Shown: positions 52,020 through 62,826 of the stretch, piece by piece | How positions within the stretch are numbered: position 1 is the first letter of the stretch | Layout: each line of letters starts with the position of its first letter | Assembly (NCBI GenBank): GCA_949358305.1 | Contig: OX442315.1 | Location: 2,294,001 to 2,358,000, forward strand | Length of the DNA stretch: 64,000 bases | Direction: 5' to 3' | From: Strigamia acuminata | Lineage: Eukaryota > Arthropoda > Chilopoda > Geophilomorpha > Linotaeniidae | Position numbers and translations under genes: made by a program | The notes under the pieces: model-generated | What the model was told of the DNA's origin: nothing | Seen by the model: only the letters and a program-made list of their open reading frames with translations | Database searches by the model: none

Positions 52020-54620
52020 TTACAATTACACTTTCAATTCTCGGTGAGCAGTTCTTTGCGTTCCGACGCGTCGCTATCGAGATTGATGTCGGGTCTCGTT
52101 CGATTGGCTGCGTTCAAATCAATCAAAACTGTGAACACAGGGCCAACGCAAATCGCGAAATCCACACGCCCATCAATCAACCACGGAGTTTAAATAAATG
52201 AATAAACAAATAATTTAATAAATGAACAATGCCGACACTGCGGAAGCATGTTTCCGAACGTTTCGGTGCCGACGCGCATTCGTGAGTAAAGCGCATGTCG
52301 ACTTACCGGCGAGATCGCGTCACCCGTTAATAGTACGCGCGTTTGAACGCGGCCTAGTGCGCGACGAGGCGCGCAATGCGGGGTAGAAGAGCGGGCATCG
52401 TTTCCACCGCGTATTACGACATTTACGGGGGCGGGTCGCAGGGATAAATTAACACGAGTCGAATCGAATCGAATCAACCCGACAGGAGCTTTTTTTGGAA
52501 CAATTTGTCGGGGCTGCCGGCGCTCGTCCGTCGACACCAGCTGCCCCTATTTGCCGCGAATGCGACCCTTTGCACGACCCTTTGTACCGTGCAAACCGGC
52601 ACTGGTTTGGCCGATGACAACACAGGATAGATTAAAAGTGATGAGACAAATCCACCACCGGAACCCTCCGGATATCCGCGAGGACCCGGAACGGTCTGAA
52701 ACCGTTTGTTTGTTTGTTTGTCTGTTTGTTTGTAAATCCATCGAACGTAGTGACGAAAACTCACTTCTCCTACGCTGGCGCGTCGAGTACAATGGGATGA
52801 AAATAAAATCGTAAACCAATAGAGGCGTTCGTGGCCTCGTTTCGCGCAACACTTGTCACCGATTTCTATTCTTTTATTTAACTCGACACGATCGTTTGCG
52901 CGCGGGATTTGACGCCCGTTCACGTGACCCGTAATCTGCGTCCTTTAATGGACGCCAAAAATGTTCGCCTGATGCGACGGTAGCGCGTTCTGGCGGCAAT
53001 TTAGCGCAATGAAGCGCAATCACGGCGGACCAGAGAGAGAGAGAAAGAGAAATCGACACGACTCGACGGGAACTTATTTTTGGAACAAATTTATTGGGGC
53101 TGCCGTCACCAGCTGCCCCGTATGCCCGTATGCCGATGCAATAGAGAAAACACTTTTTACAACGCATAAATGACATCTACTCCACCACGAACACCCCGAG
53201 GGTATTGAGACACAAAAAGGACGAAACAGGTCCGTTTAAGCGCTCAGCGCTTGATGGCTCCTTGTTCGAAACAAGTGTGTCTGGTCTGGGTTTGAAAATG
53301 TCCGCAGAGTCGGTCGAATCCAACGACAACAACTGCGTCGCCGGGGATGGTGCGAGGCGTCCGGAAGCCAGTTCTAAAATGTAAAATGTAATTTATTTTC
53401 AATTTTTTTGTTGGGATCGACCCCAACGAAGATAATCTCATTAAACAATGGAGCACGAACCGCGAAACTGATCCCATGGTCGGGAAATCGAACTCCAGTC
53501 GTCCGCCCATCGTCGATCGCCAGGTATCTTTAAGCGATAAACATGTCGCGCCTCGAGAGTTCGTGGATCTGATCTGATCTGACTTAATCTGACCTGGATC
53601 GAACCCGAATTTGAATCTTAATTTTACGTATTTTTTAGCGTTTCAACATTACGTCAGTTTCCTTTTATTAAACAATTATACTTTTAATTTTCGTCGATAG
53701 TTATTTGCATTCCGACGCGTTGCTATCGAATTTGACGTCGGGTCTCGGTCGACTGGCTGCGTTCAAGTCAGAATTGCGAACACGGGACCAATACACAGGC
53801 CGCCGTAACGCTAAAAATGAGTGGACCTTTCCGCAATTTGCACACCACGAGGTCTGAATAGATGAATTAATAAATAAGTAAACGAATAAACAAATAAATA
53901 AACAATGCCGACGCCGTAGAAACGTGTAGAAGCTTGTTTCTGGACGTTTCAGTGCCGGTGCGCATCCGTGAGTAAAGTGTGCGTCGATTTAGCGGCGTGA
54001 TCGCGTCACCCTTAATTGTACGCGCGTTTAAATGCGATCTAATGCGCGATGAGGCGCGCAATACGGGGTAGAAGAGCGGGGCATTGTTTCCACCGCGTAG
54101 ATCGCAGAGATAAATTAACACGATACGAATCGAATCGAATCAACTCGACAGGAGCTTTATTTGAAACAATGTGTCGGGGCTGCCGGCGCTCGTCGGCGCC
54201 AACTGCCCCTATTTGTCGCGAACGCGACCCTCCGACCATTCGCGTCTGGCCAGTGACGACGCAGAATAAAACGAGCGCAATCAAACCGATGCCGCACACC
54301 GGAACCCTCCGGATATCCGCGAGGGCCCGGAACGCTCGCTCTGAGAATGTTCGCAAAGTCCGGTCGAGCGCAATCTCAAAAACTCGCGTCGATTACATGG
54401 TGCGAGACAACCGGAAAAGAAAAAAAAATATATAAAACGGCGGATTTTCCACAAAATCTTTGTTCCAGTAGGTCGCTGCGAGGATAATCTAATTATTGGT
54501 CGGAACACAAATCGCGGAACCGACTCCAAGATCAGGAAATTAAACTTTGATCGTTTTCCCTATTATGCACATTTTTTGTTCCGAGTGGCAATGTCCGGTA
54601 CGCGCGCGTACGTCCCCTCC
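52020..54620. repeat. Diverged non-coding repeat family, first cluster (three partial copies)
   Basis: Shared modules recur in order. (a) GCGTTCCGACGCGT(C/T)GCTATCGA at 52058 and TTCCGACGCGTTGCTATCGA at 53710. (b) A 220-bp block starting AACAATGCCGAC at 52225 and 53903. (c) TTTTGGAACAA...GGGGCTGCCG...AGCTGCCCC at 52491, 53087 and 54152. (d) GGAACCCTCCGGATATCCGC at 52661 and 54300. (e) GATAATCT-ATTA near 53430 and 54486. No coding frame is conserved between copies. Confidence 0.75.
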
Positions 54621-55077
54621 CTCTTTCTACCCGGACACCGAGACCCGGTGGACGATAGGTTGTGTGGACACTCGGATATTCGGGGTTCGGTCCTTTGCAT
54701 TTATTCATAATGAAGACTCTTCTTACGTACAACTTAGCGTTATTTTTTTTCCCGCGTGTATTGTTTGCCGTCGACATGTTTAAAGTGCGTGCCGACTCGA
54801 TCAGCGACCAAATAAGCGGAGTTGTAAACCCACGCCAAATTGAACGACTGCGGAAATATCGTCGCCAGTCCACGCATGCTCCACTTGATTACTTACTTAC
54901 TCACCCACTCACTCGCTTTCTCTCGCTCTCACTCTCGCTCTCGCCCTCGCTCTCGTCGACACCACGTTGCAGTGAAGCACGAAGCTTCGTTTCAATTGTC
55001 GCCATTTTTAAATCGGGCTAGAGCCGGGCAAAGACAGTTTGCGTTTGCAGTTGCGTGTTTAGTTTCGTTTCGTTAAA

Positions 55078-55115
55078 CGTGAGTGAGCGAGCGAGTGAAC
55101 GAGCGAATGAGCCAA
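55078..55115 (+). promoter_or_regulatory. GTGAGTGAGCGAG-rich motif in the 5' region of paralogue 3
   Basis: The same GAGTGAGCGAG repetition is found upstream of paralogue 1 (28107-28160) and, on the other strand, near paralogue 2 (40566-40600). It may mark the transcription start or a leader/donor region. Confidence 0.35.
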
Positions 55116-55329
55116 GTGTTTTGTGGTATCATTTGTCAATTATTCCCGCCCAATTATGCACGTATTGTATCCGTAAGCGCGCGCGCAGAAAAAATTTGTT
55201 TGTTTGGTTATTGTTGCTAACAGAAAATGAAGCTCAATTTAATAACCCATTTGTTTTTTTTTTTTTTGTTTTTTTTTTTTTCTTTTTCTTTTGATTTTAT
55301 CTATCGCGTTTTTTTCTTTTTCAGAGACC

Positions 55330-56012
55330 ATGATGACAGGAACATGGAAGGTGAAAGGGGAAGGGGAGACATCGTCCATCTCGGCGCCCGTTCTCCGTGC
55401 GACGCGGACTAGAACCACATCGCCGTCGTCGACTGCCGCTATCGCGTCGGTACCGCTCGATCCCGCTTTGTCCAAGCGTCCAGGCAGGCAGAAAAGGAGT
55501 AAACTGACGCTGATCAAGAGGGTACGCGCCACGTCTTGGGTTTTATTTATTTGCTTATTCTCTTTTTTTTTTTTCTCCCTTTCCCTTTCCAGTCGCGAAG
55601 AGAGACATCATTGCCGCCGCCGTCTTCACCTTCGGTGCTGCGGGAAGAGAGATTGGCAACAAGGGTCGAGGCGGTGATAACAGAAAAAATGGAGAATGTG
55701 GTGAAGAATGTGGTGAAGAATGTGGCGGAGAATGTGGCGGAGAATGTGGTGGAGAAGGTTATGGCGAAGCGAATGGAGAAGGTGTTGGCGGAGCAACTGG
55801 ACAAAGTGGTTGCGGAGCGAATGGAGAAAGCGGCGAGATGGCGGGAAAAGAAGACGAAGACGTTGTGCGTGTTGAAGTCGGTGGGGAAGAAGCTAGAGGC
55901 GGTGCAGGCGGAGGTGAAGGAAATGGAGATGGACATGGTGGACATGATGGAGGAGGAAGATGGCTGTGGTTACGAAGGACTCGATGATAACGGCGATGAA
56001 AAGGAGTGGTAG
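55330..56012 (+). CDS. Coiled-coil/acidic-tail protein, paralogue 3 (203 aa)
   Basis: Exons 55330-55521 (64 codons) and 55593-56012 (139 codons plus stop), phase 0. ATG lies five bases after a TTTTTCAG acceptor preceded by long T runs. Exon 1 is Ser/Thr-rich and ends in a basic patch (KRPGRQKRSKLTLIKR). Exon 2 begins SRRETSLPPPSSPS, like paralogue 1's SCRGEASPLLPPPQ, and continues with a regular coiled coil made of VVKNV/VAENV/VMAKRMEKV repeats with 3-4 hydrophobic spacing. It ends Met/Glu/Asp-rich. The repeats suggest recent internal expansion. Function unknown. Confidence 0.68.
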
Positions 56013-56389
56013 GGAGAAGGGGTGATGGGCCTTGAAGACGATGGTTACGATGTGACCGACAGTGACCACAACCAAGATTCTATCAAATAAATAGATAAAT
56101 AAATTGACAAGTGTACTCATAATTGTTGTATAGATTCCTTCGATCGAATAAACATTGTTTTAATATAGTTGTCACGGTTCATACTTTGGCGAAAGCATGT
56201 CTGGCGATGGCAAGGGGCGCACGAGTGGCTACTCGCATGCCGTCCCCTGGGACATGCAGACTCGCTCTCGGACCTCAGGACTCATATTGTCGCCTGGCTC
56301 GCGTAGACAGCGTAGACAGCGATGGGGCAAGAAGTCTGGGAGATAGATAAAGTTAAAATCTGAAACTGCAAATTTTTCACAAAACAATT

Positions 56390-58150
56390 TGTTTCAATCG
56401 GTCCCAACGACGATAATCTAATTAACAGTTGGAGCGCAAACCACGAAACCGATTCGACGATTGTGGGATTAAACTTTCATTGTCTTCCATGGGTATTTTT
56501 TATTCCACAGGGTGTCCCACGCGCGCGTGTCTACTCCTTTCTCTTTTCTTCGTCCGGGGACCCATTTCCAATCGAACTTTTTTTTTGTCCGGCGCCCAAA
56601 AGCCCGGACAGATCCACGAAATCCGCAGCAAAATCACGAGCTTGGGGTCGGCGTATAGGTCGCACAGCATCTCCCGAGGATTAAATATATAAACAATTAA
56701 ACTAGTGTTTTTGCACAATTATTTGGAACAAACAATCGCTATAACCAAACAATACCAACGCTGTGGAAGCGTACGGGAGCGCGTATCTGAACATCCCGGC
56801 ACCAATGTACCACCATGAACGCGACACCCTTAACGATACGTGCGTTTAAATGTGACCCAATGCGCGATAAGACACGTGACGCATCATTTTCACCACGTAT
56901 TGTGACATTTACGAAATTTACGGTATTTACGGGATGAGTGAAGGAATCTAATCAACTCGATCTTATTTTGGAACAAGTTATTGGGGGCTGCCAATGCTGG
57001 CTGCCCGTATTCTGCGTGGCGAGAAGATAGGACCCCGTCCTTTTTGCGCGCCAATACCCTCGGAATGTTTGTGGTGGAGTGGTCCCTACTCTGAAGTAAG
57101 CGTGTCTGGTCTCGATCGACCTAGAGGCGCTTGCAAATCCACCGAACGCAATGACACAAACTCACGTCGAAAGCGATGGCGCGAGACGCCGGAAAGACAA
57201 AATTAAAATATGAAACGACGGATATTTTGCAAAACTCTTATTCTAGTCGGTCACTGCGAAGGTAATCTTAGTGACGACCGAAGTACGGGGGTAGATTTTA
57301 TTCTGTTTTGTGTCTGTCTGGTACCGATCACCCACCCATCACCCACCCATCTCCGATCATCGGGCACCTATGAGCGATAAACGCTCCCCTCCACGCTTGG
57401 CATGTCGCGCCTCGACAGTTCGCGGATCGAACCTGAATTCGAATCCGAATTTTGCGTTCTCTTTATCGTTTCAACGTTACGAGGGTTTCTTTTTATCAAA
57501 AACAATTACATTTTCAATTCTCGTCGGTAATTAACTGCGTTCCGGGCACTTTGCGGACGTTTATCCACGTTGACAAACATCATCGTCGACGCCCAATTCG
57601 AAAACCCGTGTCACACTCACCCGCATCGCATCACGCGCGTCATCGCGTGTAGGAACGCGCGTATCGAAAACAACGTTGTGGGAGCTTGGATTTATTTTGG
57701 AACAATTTGTCGGGGCTGTCGGCGCGCATCGGTCGCCAACTGCCCCGTGTTCTCCGACGAACCCACTTTGGAGTGTTTTTTGACGAACCAGGGAGTGTTC
57801 GTGGCGGAGCAGAACAACCGTATCAAATCGATTCAGGAAATTGTGACCGAAACCCTCGGATCTCCATGATGGCTCGAAGCGAACGAATTCAAAGTGTCTG
57901 CAAACTCGTCGAACGCGATTATACAAACTCACATCGTCTACGATGGTGCAACGTGTACTGCGAGTTGAAATTAAAATGGTAAACCGATCGGGGCGTTCGC
58001 GATCTTCGACTCAGACGGCACCCAATTCGATAATCTAATTAATCGTTGGGGCACTCGTCGTGGAATTAGTTCCACTGTCGATAAATCGATTTATATATTT
58101 CAAGGATTTTTATTTAACTCCGCGCGAGCGCCTGTGTGATGTAATTTCTC
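56390..58150. repeat. Diverged repeat family, second cluster
   Basis: Copies of the modules seen at 52.0-54.6 kb: GATAATCTAATTA at 56412; the AACAATACCAACG block at 56745; TTTTGGAACAA-GGGGGCTGCC at 56961; TTTTGGAACAA-GGGGCTGTCGG at 57692. The segment 57819-58132 is about 97 percent identical by eye to 59687-60000. Confidence 0.75.
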
Positions 58151-58263
58151 ACAACCGCCACGCCATCTGACGTAACCCGTGTCTCATTTGCATCCAAATC
58201 AAGTTCAGACACGATACAAGACTGTTTTCCGCGTCTCGTTGGCGTTCCTCGCAACATTGAACC

Positions 58264-58807
58264 ATGTTCCAGGTAATTCCAGAAACAGATACGAATTGTT
58301 TCGTATAATTTTTAATCTAAAACTTCTCTTATTCAGCCGAAACCGCTTGAACCCACGAACGAACATCCCTTGCTCAAGGTGAAGATAGGGAATCTCGCGC
58401 GTAATGCCCTGGTAATCGAGTGGTCGCGCTTCTGCGCCATCGACGAACGTTTATTCGAAGAAACGGGCTACCCTCGGGACAGTATCCGCGAACTAGACGA
58501 CGACGACGATAGACACCGGTACCTAAAAAACATCGTTGGTGACCATTTCCAAATAATTGGACAGATCAAGATGAACGTCGAGTGGGTGAATCGAGGCACC
58601 GAAACCAACTTCATCGTCGTGACGAAAGAAAGAACTCTCGTCTTGGGGATGCGTTTCCTTTGGGACTCGAATATGTCTTGCGCGCGGTTTGATCGATTCT
58701 TCAAAGACCGTAAACTTGGCGTCACCATCCCATTCGAGTATGGATTTGTTCCATGGACAAATTTGTACTTTGTCGAATATCCAGATAAAATGTACAAGTG
58801 TCAATAA
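58264..58807 (+). CDS. Retropepsin-like protein lacking the catalytic Asp-Thr-Gly (159 aa)
   Basis: Exon 1 (58264-58272) encodes only Met-Phe-Gln. The intron is 58273-58336, and exon 2 runs 58337-58807, phase 0. The pattern matches retroviral-type proteases of LTR elements: an opening strand KVKIGNLARNALVIEW where Asp-Thr/Ser-Gly would follow, then a GQIKMNVEW strand, NFIVVTKERTLVLGM and the flap-side motif LGMRFLWDSN (family: LGxxFL). The active-site triplet is absent (Glu-Trp-Ser at its place), so a proteolytically dead, possibly co-opted protein is inferred. No reverse transcriptase or integrase is adjacent, and the gene has an intron, which argues against a plain element fragment. A poly-Asp loop (DDDDDR) lies in the middle. 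Fold assignment is by eye. Confidence 0.6.
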
Positions 58808-59199
58808 ATGGCAATCCTATGTGTGAATGGGGTAAAAAATGTGGGAAAAAAATGTTATACAAATAAATAACTGTCGTTTTCGCGTAACTTTTTCGGCGTT
58901 ATTCCACCATATAATCGTCGCTTCAATGTATCGTTGTTTCATCGTTTCGTTTTATTCCGTTTTATTTGTTTATTTGTTTTTATTTTTATTTTTATTTATT
59001 TATTTATTTTATTTTATTTTTTTTTTTTTTTTATAACATTCTGCAAACTGTAAAAACTGTAAAAACTTTAAATATAGATATTTCAGTGAACAGCGAGTTT
59101 GTTTTTATTTTAGACTAGATGGGATACCTGGGTCGAAACGAATTAGGTCGAAACGGGATTTCGACTTTAGTCATTTCGACCTTAGTATGGAATCCCGGG

Positions 59200-60130
59200 T
59201 GCTCATAGTATTCGAAAATTAAGTAAAGTAAAGTAAAGTTTAGTCATCTTCTTTGGATATTTTTTTTACTCCGTTTGGCGTCTTGCGCGCGCGCTTGTTT
59301 GCTCCCTTCTCCCTTCTCCGCCTCGAATTTCGTCCCCGGTCGGTCGTTTTCACCCGACACCCAAAAGTCCAATCCCGACGAACGGATCCACGAATTCCGT
59401 CGTGAAATCGCGAACACGTCGTCAACGCACAGGCCACGCGCGTATCACGAGGAACAAATAAATAAACAATTAAATGGGTGTTTTTGCACAATTATTTGAA
59501 ATAAACACGCTTTATAGGTGTGTCTGTCTGTGGGCTTATTTTGGAACAAGTTGTTGGGGCTGCCGACACTCGTCGGTGCCAGCTGCCCCGCATTCACCGT
59601 AGGTGAGGCGCTCGTTGCCGCAATGGTCGCCGCAATGGTCGCCGGAATGTTCGTGGTGGAGCAGAACACCCGTGGGTGGGAAATACCGTTTCAAATCGAT
59701 TCAGGAAATTTCGACCGAAACCCTCGGATCTCCATGATGGCTCGAAGCGAACGAATTCAAAGTGTATGCAAACTCGTCGAACGCGATTATACAAACTCGC
59801 ATCGTCTACGATGGTGCAACGTGTACTGCGAGTTGAAATTAAAATGGTAAACCGATCGGGGCGTTCGCGATCTTCGACTCAGACGGCACCCAATTCGATA
59901 ATCTAATTAATCGTTGGGGCACTCGTCGTGGAATTAGTTCCACTGTCGATAAATCGATTTATATATTTCAAGGACTTTTATTCAACTCCGCTCGAGCGTT
60001 TGTGCGCAGGACTTTGTACCTGGTCACGTGGCCTGTAATGTAATTTCCCAGAACCGCCACGCCACCCGACGTAAGCCGTGCCCTTCGATGGACGCCAAAG
60101 TGTCCATTCGATGCGGATTTTTGCGTTTCC
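59200..60130. repeat. Diverged repeat family, third cluster with a near-identical duplicate
   Basis: Carries TTTTGGAACAAG-GGGGCTGCCG at 59536. It also carries 59687-60000, almost identical to 57819-58132 (spacing 1,868 bp), so a recent local duplication or conversion occurred on either side of the protease-like gene. Confidence 0.8.
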
Positions 60131-60340
60131 CGCGTTAAAAGGTGTCCTATAAATTCCGAAACCAAGTTAATCTTGATTTACTTGTCTACGTGGATCTCCC
60201 CATATATTTTGTTTTCCAATTTCAATGTGGGAAAGTTTGTCGGTTGCAATTTTTCTCGCGCGCACGGCAATCACGAAAAAATCTCCGACGGTAACGCACT
60301 CTGACGGTAATTGTTTTAAATTAAAAAAAAAAAAAATTAG

Positions 60341-60364
60341 ATAGATAGATAGATAGATAGATAG
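60341..60364 (+). repeat. (TAGA)n microsatellite
   Basis: About six tandem TAGA copies after a poly-A run. Confidence 0.9.
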
Positions 60365-60480
60365 GATAAAAATTAAAACAAAATAAAGAAGGGTTGAATT
60401 TCTCGGACCATCATCATTGTCGCCCAGCAGTCAGTCAGTCTCTTTCTTTCCTTTTTTCTGCACAAAGCAAACGTAAGATC

Positions 60481-60557
60481 GCGGAAGCGAGACTCGAACC
60501 CAGAGTCCACGGCTCCATGCGGCAGGTAGTCCTGCCCACTCGACCACTCTGGGTCGA
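60481..60557 (-). mobile_element. tRNA-derived SINE-like element, second copy
   Basis: The minus strand has A-box-like TGGTCGAGTGGGCAG and B-box GGTTCGAGTC with tRNA spacing, as at 38615. The stems are imperfect, so a pseudogene or SINE head rather than a working tRNA. Confidence 0.6.
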
Positions 60558-60868
60558 TTATAAATTGTGCTAAAATATAGAAAAGAAGAGAAACAGATAA
60601 ATAAATAAAATAAATAAAATAAAGACGTATATTTAATCACCCGATGAGATGTTTTTTTTACAATGAGAAACAAAATATACGCAATATAAACAAACAATAC
60701 GAGACAATGAGATGGGGGATTGTTGTTTTTATCCCATAAGAGTTGTGTCACATCTTTGACAATTGAAAAAAAAATAAAAATAAATGAATAAATAAAATTA
60801 AAAACCAAAACAAAAACTAAATCAAACAAACAAACAAACAAACGAGAGTGGGAATAAACCGTCTCCTC

Positions 60869-61463
60869 TTATAATTCCATCGAAAGATCGGAACCACCAA
60901 TTGCCTCTTCAGCGCCTTCGTCATCATCATCGTCGTCAACGACATCCTCTATCCAACCCATCGTTCCCTCCATCGCCTTCCACCATTTTTCCTCTGCTTC
61001 TTCAAATGTTTTCTCAAATTCCTCCATCGTCGCCTTCACCATTTTCTTGAGTCTTTGTTCCGTCCTGTCTATCAACTCCTCAATTCTCTCCTCTAGTCCC
61101 TCCATCATTTTTTCGACCCTTTCCTCCGTCGCCGCCATTGCCGTCTCCTGGACCTTCGTCTGTCTTCGACCGAGCGACTGGAGAAAGAGAGAAAAGAACG
61201 AATAAAAATAAAAAAAAAAATAAAAAAAAAAAAAAGGTCAAATAAAAAAGACAAAAGAGTAAATATCGGAATGGGACACATACCCCCTTGATCTTCGTGG
61301 GATCATTAGTTTTTCGCTCGCGTGCATCATGCACGGAACTACTGGCGGCGCTCAAGTTTGGCGTGTGGCTCCACGCCTCCATGAAGTCGATGCGTTCCAA
61401 AAGGACGACGGGTGACAGGTGCGACTTTGTGGACGGCTTTTCTCCTCTCTTTCCTTTTTCCAT
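60869..61463 (-). CDS. Coiled-coil/acidic-tail protein, paralogue 4 (162 aa)
   Basis: Minus-strand coding exons 61463-61284 (60 codons) and 61177-60869 (102 codons plus stop), phase 0. ATG lies five bases after an AAG acceptor, as in paralogue 2. The presumed untranslated exon ends at a GTAAAT donor (62175-62170) whose GTAAATTAACCATTT context matches paralogue 2. Exon 1 is basic/Ser-rich (MEKGKRGEK...). Exon 2 starts SLGRRQTK, forms a coiled coil (VEKMMEGLEERIEELIDR...), and ends with Asp runs and SDLSMEL, close to paralogue 2's SDGSMEY. The first intron contains a fold-back MITE. Function unknown. Confidence 0.7.
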
Positions 61464-61627
61464 ATTTTCTTCGATGTGAAAAAAAAGATAAAAATTAAAA
61501 TCGCAACAAAAAGAACCAAAACGTGGGACGTCGAATAAAACATCCGCGCACATATTGTTCGCGCAAGTCTACGCGCGTACATGTACGTGTTGGACGTGGT
61601 ACATTTGATGCCTACCGCGGAACAATG

Positions 61628-61753
61628 CGAGAAAACACGAGAAAATACGAAGTTCTCGTATTTTCTCGGTTTTACTTCCATTTGGTTAATTCTTACCTTT
61701 GGTTTCAATACAATTTATCTTATTTCAGAAGTCTGCGAGACACATATAAAAAG

Positions 61754-61785
<32 letters not shown>

Positions 61786-61984
61786 GTTTATTTCTAATTA
61801 AATGAGAAAAATCTTATATATAGGCTTAACCCACCATGCAATAAGAAACAGACGAAAAAATCTTCTTTTTATTCGTGTCTTGTAGTTTTCTGAAATGAGA
61901 TAAATTGCATTGAAACGTAACATAAGAATTAATCAAATGAAAGCAAAACCGAGAAAAAGTGAGAATCTTGTATTTTCTCGTTGT
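61628..61984. mobile_element. Fold-back MITE in the first intron of paralogue 4
   Basis: Arms 61628-61757 and 61855-61984 are inverted copies of about 130 bp (CGAGAAAATAC... to ...AAAAGAAGATTTTTT) at roughly 80-85 percent identity by eye, around a T-rich loop. No coding capacity. Confidence 0.75.
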
Positions 61985-62527
61985 ACGACAAAGTCGGTTC
62001 GCGTTACACGAGTTTTTCAAAGTACCGTGGCCCTGGTACACGATACCGTCTCGGTTTTAAAACGGCACCGCGGTCCCGACGCTCACCTGCCGCAAAAAGC
62101 AATGCAGTCCAGGGCCGCGAACCGCGTGTAAAAACGCCAACTGACGAGTGTTTACCGGGAAAATGGTTAATTTACCTCTAATCGTTCCACTTGTTCACTT
62201 GTTCACGACACGGGGTCCACACTACTGATGGCGAGCGCGCGAGTGATTCGACGCGGCATCTGGCGACAACCATGGAATCCCGCGCGTGATGCGACGTTGT
62301 TTGTTTATTTTTGTCTATTTTATTTATTTATTTGTTTATTTATATATTTATGTTTATTTGTTTATTCATCTATTTGTTTCACGATGCTTTCAAATTTTTA
62401 TTTTTTTGTAACTCCGCTCACCAAGCAGCGTCGTTATCGAAATCCGCCATACCTGACCGCTGATTCCGCGCCGCCACGTGCTTCGCTGCTGAGCAAGTTG
62501 AAAGTATTTATGCCGTTTATCTATTTA

Positions 62528-62530
62528 TCA

Positions 62531-62562
<32 letters not shown>
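62528..62562 (+). repeat. (ATCT)n microsatellite
   Basis: About eight tandem ATCT copies. Confidence 0.9.
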
Positions 62563-62563
<1 letters not shown>

Positions 62564-62826
62564 CCAATCAACCAATTGACAACGACAACAATTGTTTCAA
62601 CAATCCGACCATTCGTCCGCTTGTGTCTAAACGAGTGGAAGCGTGGAGAGGCGCGGAATTCGTCGCCATATTCTCGCTTGCCAGAAATGAAAAGAGAATA
62701 ATTCGGTTTATCATTGTTTGATTGATCTGTGGTTTTATTCACCTTCCTTTCCTTTTCATTGATTGTGTTTTGCTGTTCAATTCTCGTTTGTATTTAATTT
62801 ACGGTAATCTAATTTTTACATTTCAG

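Noticed and set aside
53867-54435. Short frames in the 52-60 kb repeat family
   Set aside because: Frames are not conserved between repeat copies.
59120-59215. Small MITE suggested by GGGATAcC...GGTCGAAA and its partial inverse
   Set aside because: Arms match too poorly by eye and no target duplication is visible.
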